Assembly: GCA_946545505.1 (NCBI GenBank)
Contig: CAMNNN010000029.1
Location: forward strand, 1-10,591
Length of the DNA stretch: 10,591 nucleotides
Direction of reading: 5' to 3'
From: an uncultured Clostridia bacterium
GTDB taxonomy: Bacteria; Bacillota; Clostridia; Saccharofermentanales; Saccharofermentanaceae
Below the pieces are notes generated by a model. The model worked only from the letters and a program-made list of their open reading frames with translations. It was not told the origin of the DNA and ran no database searches. Shown here piece after piece: positions 7,207-10,591 of this stretch (within the stretch, counting starts at the first letter, position 1; every line of letters starts with the position of its first letter). Made by a program: the position numbers and the translations under genes.

Positions 7207-8238
7207 ATGAAGAAATCAATCAGATATGCAGCACTTGTAATGGCTGCGGCAATGGCAGTCAGCGCATGCTCGAAAACTCCCGCGGAGACGGTGTCTGAGA
7301 CTGTACAGGCTCCTTCTGAGACAACTGAAACTACAGTTGCCGAGACGGAAGCGACCGAGACCGAGGCGGTCGAGACAGAGGCCACAGAGGCTCCTACGCC
7401 CACTCCGCTGCCTCCCATAGAGGATCCCGATATCACGCCTCCCGAAGGCTACTACCTCGTATGGCATGATGAGTTTGACGGCGATGAGCTGGATGCTTCT
7501 TCCTGGGTTCAGGAATATCACCGCCCGGGCTGGGTCAACAATGAGCTTCAGACTTATGTGCAGGACGGTGAGAATATCTTCGTCGAGGACGGCGACCTCG
7601 TCATCCAGCCTATGATGGGCACTAACGACAACGGCCGCGCTTTCTACACATCGGGAAGGATCAATACATATCATCTTCACGCATTCACTTACGGAAGAGT
7701 GGAAGCACGCATCAGAGTTCCTTCGGGACAGGGCTTCCTTCCCGCATTCTGGATGATGTCCGACGACGAGAGTTACGGTACTTGGCCTAAGTCCGGCGAG
7801 ATCGACATCATGGAGATCTTAGGAAGCGACACTGACAGGCTGTACGGTACGCTTCACTACGGCAACCCGCACCAGCAGAATCAGGGTATATACGACCTCG
7901 CTTCAGGCGACTTCGCGAGCGAGTATCATGTGTTTGCCATCGAGTGGGAGCCCGGCGAGATCAGATGGTACTGCGACGGTGATATGTATTACTCGACAAA
8001 CTTCTGGTATTCGGCGATGGACGGCCAGGATCCCAATCCATACCCGGCTCCGTTCGACCAGCCTTTCTACATCATTCTGAATGTTGCTGTCGGCGGTAAC
8101 TGGCCCGGCGATCCTGACGAGACTGCGCTTTTCGACGAGAGCTCACAGATGCGCGTGGATTATGTGCGTGTGTTCCAGATGGAAAGCTACGATACGAACG
8201 TGACGCAGGGTGAGGCTGACGAGGGCGTCAGCGGATAA
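7207..8238 (+). CDS. GH16 beta-glucanase lipoprotein (laminarinase-like)
   Basis: This secreted enzyme should cleave beta-1,3 or mixed beta-1,3/1,4 glucans outside the cell. The start at 7207 follows AAGGAGG by 6 bases and gives a classic lipoprotein signal: MKKSIR, a hydrophobic core, and lipobox VSAC with C21 as the anchor residue. Residues about 25-73 are a low-complexity T/E/A/P linker. The GH16 domain (about 76-330) begins at YYLVWHDEFDGDELD and contains NNELQTY, GRVEARIRVPSGQGFLPAFW and the active-site motif GEIDIMEILG, with nucleophile E198, D200 and acid/base E203. The EIDIME spelling with its extra residue is the beta-bulge form of the laminarinase-type GH16 enzymes. The length, 343 aa, is normal for a single-domain enzyme. 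It stands 38 bases after the regulator gene and probably has its own promoter. Its last 11 bases overlap the end of the convergent transporter gene. Confidence 0.93.
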   Translation: MKKSIRYAALVMAAAMAVSACSKTPAETVSETVQAPSETTETTVAETEATETEAVETEATEAPTPTPLPPIEDPDITPPEGYYLVWHDEFDGDELDASSWVQEYHRPGWVNNELQTYVQDGENIFVEDGDLVIQPMMGTNDNGRAFYTSGRINTYHLHAFTYGRVEARIRVPSGQGFLPAFWMMSDDESYGTWPKSGEIDIMEILGSDTDRLYGTLHYGNPHQQNQGIYDLASGDFASEYHVFAIEWEPGEIRWYCDGDMYYSTNFWYSAMDGQDPNPYPAPFDQPFYIILNVAVGGNWPGDPDETALFDESSQMRVDYVRVFQMESYDTNVTQGEADEGVSG

Positions 8239-9361
8239 GAAACCACAGCGCGGTGAGTGCCGCGAGGAAGATCAGGTTGACTACAGTGAATGCCGGCAGA
8301 TAAGTGATGCCGGCATTTTTGTTTTCCTGCGGCATGGCGGAATAGAACTTGTATGTGATGAGAGATGCCATGCTCGCGATGAGTGTGCCGAGGCCGCCTA
8401 AGTTGGTGCCGATGACGAGTGCTTCGCCGTTGTCCGTGAAGGCTGACAGAAGCATCGCGGCGGGCACGTTGCTTATGATCTGCGAAGCTGCTACGGCGGT
8501 GAGCACGGGAGAGACAGCGACTACCTTCGAGAGCGTGTCGTAAACATAAGTGATGCGGCCGATGTTGCCGATGAGAACGAAGAAGAACACGAACGTCAGA
8601 AGCAGCGCGTAGTCGACATACTTGAATGCCTTGCGGTCCGTTACGGTGACGGCGGCAACTACTGCTGCGAACATTATGATCCAGTTAATGATGCCGGCTA
8701 CCGCGAGTACGCACACTGCGAAAAGCACAATACACACCGTAAGCTTCTTCGCGTCCGGGACGGGCACTTCCGAGATACGCTTGTATTCGGACTTTTTGTT
8801 ACGGCACAGGAGCATTACGGCTCCTGCGGTAAGCGCGAGTGACAGCGCGCTGTAGGGCGCCATTAGCTTAAGGAAAGGAAGCAGTTCCATCCCGTACTTC
8901 GTGTACAGATACAGGTTCTGCGGATTGCCGATGGGAGTGAACATACTGCCGAGGTTGGCCGCGACGGTCATGAGGATGAGCGTGAACATGAGGGTTCTTC
9001 TGTCGTCAAAGCTCTTCAGCACCGCGATGGAGAAGGGGACGAGAGTGACAAGCGTGACATCGTTCGTGAGGAACATCGCCATGATGAATGACAGTATCGT
9101 CAGAAGCAGGCAGACGCTTCTTGATGTCCTGAGTCTGCCGAGGAGGCGGTCTGTCAGGAAGTCGAAGGTGCCGATCCTTAAGAGTATCGCCACCACCAGC
9201 ATGAGGCTCATAAGGATCGCGAGAACGCGGAAGTTGATATAGCCCGCGTATTGGGCGTCCGGCGGCACGATAAAACAGGACACTGCTGCGAGTATCCCTG
9301 AGATTACAAGTATCGGATCCTTCCTGATAAATTCAGTTATTTTGCCTGCCAGTTCACGCAT
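8228..9361 (-). CDS. Ion transporter, ArsB/NhaD/SLC13-like
   Basis: This 377-aa inner-membrane protein has about ten hydrophobic helices and two signature spots of the ion-transporter superfamily (ArsB, NhaD, CitMHS, DASS): FLTNDVTLVTLVPF in the first half and SQIISNVPAAMLLSAF in the second, the repeated hairpin regions that line the substrate site. GSMFTPIGNPQNLYLY is also typical of this group. Substrate could be arsenite, Na+/H+ or a dicarboxylate; the motifs do not decide. The ATG at 9361 is the only in-frame start before the first helix, because a stop lies 11 codons upstream. It has no Shine-Dalgarno site but has TATCAT 7 bases before it, suggesting a leaderless transcript. The 3' end overlaps the GH16 gene by 11 bases and contains that gene's terminator hairpin as coding sequence. 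Confidence 0.85.
   Translation of the reverse strand: MRELAGKITEFIRKDPILVISGILAAVSCFIVPPDAQYAGYINFRVLAILMSLMLVVAILLRIGTFDFLTDRLLGRLRTSRSVCLLLTILSFIMAMFLTNDVTLVTLVPFSIAVLKSFDDRRTLMFTLILMTVAANLGSMFTPIGNPQNLYLYTKYGMELLPFLKLMAPYSALSLALTAGAVMLLCRNKKSEYKRISEVPVPDAKKLTVCIVLFAVCVLAVAGIINWIIMFAAVVAAVTVTDRKAFKYVDYALLLTFVFFFVLIGNIGRITYVYDTLSKVVAVSPVLTAVAASQIISNVPAAMLLSAFTDNGEALVIGTNLGGLGTLIASMASLITYKFYSAMPQENKNAGITYLPAFTVVNLIFLAALTALWFLIR
8289..8325 (+). terminator. Intrinsic terminator of the GH16 gene, inside the opposing gene
   Basis: AATGCCGGCA (8289-8298) and TGCCGGCATT (8308-8317) form a perfect 10-bp GC-rich stem with a 9-base loop, followed by TTTTTGTTTT. It works only for plus-strand transcripts; on the minus strand no T-run follows. 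It starts 51 bases after the glucanase stop and lies within the last ~30 codons of the transporter gene. Confidence 0.8.
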
Positions 9362-9368
9362 GGCACTA

Positions 9369-9374
9369 ATGATA
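9369..9374 (-). promoter_or_regulatory. -10 element of the transporter gene, possible leaderless start
   Basis: On the minus strand TATCAT (9374-9369) ends 7 bases before the ATG at 9361, so transcription would start at or one base before the ATG. A loose -35, TAGATA (9398-9393), stands 18 bases upstream. No ribosome binding site is visible, which agrees with a leaderless message, but both hexamers are imperfect. Confidence 0.3.
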
Positions 9375-9425
9375 GCACTACATAGCGATAATTATCTATG
9401 CTATTCTGCGTTAGGAACGCGCTCA

Positions 9426-9547
9426 CTGCCAAAATCGCCGTCTGTTTTGAAAACAGGCAGTGCGTTTGGCAGAAAACGGCACTTTCTTGCCATAAAAACT
9501 GCCTGTTTTCAAAAAAGGCAGTCAAACCGGCAATGTATCTTTGGCAG
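9426..9547. repeat. GGCA/TGCC-rich imperfect inverted repeat
   Basis: Nearly the whole gap between the transporter and the tRNA promoter is nested repeats. CTGCCAAA (9426-9433) is inverted as TTTGGCAG (9540-9547). Inside these, TTTTGAAAACAGGCAGT (9445-9461) is inverted exactly (17 of 17) as 9498-9514. TTTGGCAG also occurs directly at 9465-9472. Cores of GGCA or TGCC recur about nine times in 120 bases. No coding frame is convincing here. It could be a small non-autonomous mobile element, a repeated intergenic element or a structured RNA. Confidence 0.6.
9494..9522 (-). terminator. Hairpin with T-run on the minus strand, upstream of the transporter gene
   Basis: On the minus strand ACTGCCT and AGGCAGT (9522-9498) enclose TTTT/AAAA pairs around a single central base with one mismatch, a 25-base near-palindrome, and TTTT follows directly. 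It would stop antisense or read-through transcripts coming from the right before they reach the transporter promoter. It belongs to the larger repeat described above. Confidence 0.45.
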
Positions 9548-9564
9548 ATATGTTTTTCAGATAA

Positions 9565-9592
9565 TGCACAATCAGAAAGAATATGCTATAAT
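9565..9592 (+). promoter_or_regulatory. Extended -10 promoter of the tRNA-Ser gene
   Basis: TGCTATAAT (9584-9592) is a perfect extended -10. A weak -35, TGCACA (9565-9570), lies 16 bases before the TATAAT hexamer. Transcription would start near 9599, leaving a 33-base 5' leader to be removed by RNase P. That leader holds a small hairpin, AGCGC, AAAA loop, GCGCT (9604-9617). Confidence 0.65.
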
Positions 9593-9631
9593 CAACATTT
9601 GTCAGCGCAAAAGCGCTATACAATTCGGCAC

Positions 9632-9722
9632 GGAGATGTACCCAAGAGGCCGAAGGGGAGGCTTTGCTAAAGCTTTAGGCGGGGCAACTCGCGCGAGGGT
9701 TCGACTCCCTCCATCTCCGCCA
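9632..9722 (+). tRNA. tRNA-Ser (anticodon GCU)
   Basis: This 91-base type II tRNA reads AGC and AGU codons. The acceptor stem pairs GGAGATG (9632-9638) with CATCTCC (9712-9718), followed by G73, the discriminator normal for serine tRNAs, and an encoded CCA (9720-9722). The anticodon stem AGGCT/AGCTT, with one G-U pair, encloses the loop TTGCTAA, placing GCT at 9666-9668. A long variable arm (about 9677-9694, GCG/CGC stem) and the T arm GAGGG, TTCGACT, CCCTC (9695-9711) are intact. It appears fully functional. Confidence 0.96.
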
Positions 9723-9729
9723 ATTTTTA

Positions 9730-9778
9730 TGAAGTTACCCCCAAAAGTTGGACAGAGATGTTAAACTTTTTGGGGGTA
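9730..9778. mobile_element. IS3-family-like end remnant with long hairpin
   Basis: Beginning with TG at 9730, eight bases after the tRNA CCA, the sequence ACCCCCAAAAGTTGGACA (9737-9754) closely resembles terminal repeats of IS3-family (IS150-group) elements as I remember them. It is followed by AACTTTTTGGGGGTA (9764-9778), which pairs with 9736-9749 to form a 14-bp stem with one bulged base and a 14-base loop. Left ends of such elements often carry such a hairpin. No transposase follows, and no matching right end in CA is seen. It may now act as a terminator for the tRNA, though the T-run after it is poor (TATTTCT); the TTTTT at 9724-9728 could also end that transcript. Confidence 0.45.
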
Positions 9779-9830
9779 TTTCTATGCTAATAACGCGTGA
9801 AACCAAATTAGAAAAGAAGCGTCCGACGAT

Positions 9831-9866
9831 AAACGCATAGAGAAATACTCTAGGCGTTTTTATTTC
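9831..9866 (+). terminator. Intrinsic terminator downstream of tRNA-Ser
   Basis: AAACGC, A, TAGAG (9831-9842) pairs with CTCTA, G, GCGTTT (9848-9859) around an AAATA loop, with one A/G mismatch. TTATTTCT follows, and the T's of GCGTTTTTA lead into it. It would end plus-strand transcripts from the tRNA region or from a short untranslated RNA. No gene of convincing size lies between the tRNA and this hairpin. Confidence 0.6.
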
Positions 9867-9880
9867 TATAAGAGCCAGCT

Positions 9881-9914
9881 AAAAAGAGAAAGTCTAAATC
9901 ATTCCTCCAGACTT
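9881..9914 (-). terminator. Weak terminator of the right-hand membrane-protein gene
   Basis: On the minus strand, 8 bases past the TAG stop, AAGTCT (9914-9909) can pair with AGACTT (9895-9890) over a 13-base loop, followed by TCTCTTTTT. The stem is only 6 bp and the loop is large, so it is a modest candidate. Confidence 0.35.
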
Positions 9915-9921
9915 GCTTATA

Positions 9922-10590
9922 CTACCAGAGTGCATCTGTAATCCTGCCAATATGGATGAAAATATACCAAAATGCGCCTGCTTCTATCCCTGCAGACCAT
10001 AACGCATATGGAATAAACTTGCTGCTCTTCTCTCTTTTATGAAAAGTCAAATAGTATACAGGAAATGAGAAAGCCATATAAACAAATGCAATAAATGGAG
10101 CAGCAAACATGCCGTATAATTCTCCGGCTGACATAAAGTGATCCAACAATGTCATAAACCAGGAGGGAACAATATTAACAATTATCAAAACGATAATCCC
10201 AAGCAAATTGGGCTTAAGCATTGTGAAGCCTAATATCATCAACGCAATAAACATCAATACTGCTGTTGTATATACAAAAGGCGTTATGTGTTTTTGCTCA
10301 TATTCATCTGTTATATCCGTTATTGTTATCGTTCCATCAACAGTAGTGAATTCAATGAGTCTATCATCTTCTCGGATTGGTATACCGTCAGACAAATAGT
10401 ATTCCTGTGTTTCAGGTATATAAAGAGCAAAGTATTCTGAGTGAGGAATTGACAAAGGTTCACAGAGATGAAGAGACTGGCCGCTTTTAACCTCTACAGC
10501 AGATTCCCCCAATACATTTATTCCATTAATCTCAGAACACTCCAAAATGAATTCAGCCATTTGTTCATCATCATTCCAATGGACGAAACC
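9922..10590 (-). CDS. Unrecognised membrane protein, 5' end beyond the window
   Basis: I do not recognise the family. The frame is open from the right edge (GFVHWNDDEQ at 10590-10561) into an ATG at 10560. That ATG has no Shine-Dalgarno site and the upstream codons read like protein, so the true start probably lies outside and the visible part is about 222 residues. From the ATG, residues 1-90 are soluble and beta-like, with alternating acidic and hydrophobic residues (FILECSEINGINVLG, then GTITITDITDEYEQ). Four hydrophobic helices follow at about 96-113, 118-137, 148-168 and about 185-205. The gene is A+T-rich compared with the 1.3-9.3 kb core and lies just beyond the tRNA and IS-like end, so horizontal acquisition is plausible. 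It ends in TAG with a weak terminator behind it. A membrane-tethered accessory or sensor role would be guesswork. Confidence 0.7.
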   Translation of the reverse strand, partial: GFVHWNDDEQMAEFILECSEINGINVLGESAVEVKSGQSLHLCEPLSIPHSEYFALYIPETQEYYLSDGIPIREDDRLIEFTTVDGTITITDITDEYEQKHITPFVYTTAVLMFIALMILGFTMLKPNLLGIIVLIIVNIVPSWFMTLLDHFMSAGELYGMFAAPFIAFVYMAFSFPVYYLTFHKREKSSKFIPYALWSAGIEAGAFWYIFIHIGRITDALW

Positions 10591-10591
10591 A

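Noticed and set aside
9426..9547. CRISPR array
   Set aside because: The repeated units are short, irregularly spaced and in both orientations, with no constant repeat or spacer length and no cas genes nearby.
9342..9764. Plus-strand frames running through the repeat and the tRNA gene
   Set aside because: They read through a complete tRNA-Ser and its promoter, and the predicted proteins are translations of structural RNA and repeats.
9784..9840. 18-codon frame after the IS-like hairpin as a transposase start
   Set aside because: It ends after 18 codons and does not resemble an IS3-family OrfA N-terminus; no ribosome site precedes it.

Overview
The window reads as a stretch of chromosome from a Gram-positive anaerobe of the Clostridia (Firmicutes). 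This is an inference from several signs: strong AAGGAGG-type Shine-Dalgarno sites, a lipoprotein signal with a short T/E/P-rich linker, a DesK/LiaS-type histidine kinase next to an ABC-2 exporter, and a tRNA-Ser with an encoded CCA. Base composition is mosaic. The first ~1.15 kb and the part to the right of the tRNA (from ~9723) are clearly more A+T-rich than the 1.3-9.36 kb core. No stretch longer than 300 bases is without a gene.

Layout. (1) 1-1153, plus strand: the C-terminal part of a GT-C-type membrane glycosyltransferase, broken by a +1 frameshift at an A7 run. (2) 1176-1951, minus strand: an unrecognised small membrane protein, followed by a 43-codon ORF whose end resembles the C-terminus of that protein. 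(3) 1952-2100: a divergent intergenic region with a perfect 18-bp palindrome between two plausible promoters. (4) 2101-7168, plus strand: a five-gene operon of ABC ATPase, two ABC-2 permeases, NarL-type sensor kinase and response regulator. Its layout matches Bacillus LnrLMN/LnrJK (YfiLMN/YfiJK) and YvfRS-YvfTU modules, which sense and export membrane-active compounds. (5) 7207-8238, plus strand: a secreted GH16 beta-glucanase lipoprotein. Its intrinsic terminator lies inside the 3' end of the convergent transporter gene. (6) 8228-9361, minus strand: an ArsB/NhaD/SLC13-like transporter. (7) 9362-9921: a GGCA-rich imperfect inverted repeat, tRNA-Ser(GCU) with an extended -10 promoter, an IS3-like end with a hairpin, and terminators. 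(8) 9922 to the right edge, minus strand: an unrecognised membrane protein, open at its 5' end.

How the genes may work together. The kinase (phosphoacceptor H191) and regulator (D54) probably control their own ABC exporter. The palindrome between the operon and the divergent membrane-protein gene is the best candidate binding site. It is centred near -41.5 for the inferred minus-strand start and near -65.5 for the inferred plus-strand start, both common activator positions. If so, the 208-aa membrane protein is a co-regulated, possibly accessory, part of the system. The glucanase, the transporter and the flanking genes show no clear functional link to it.
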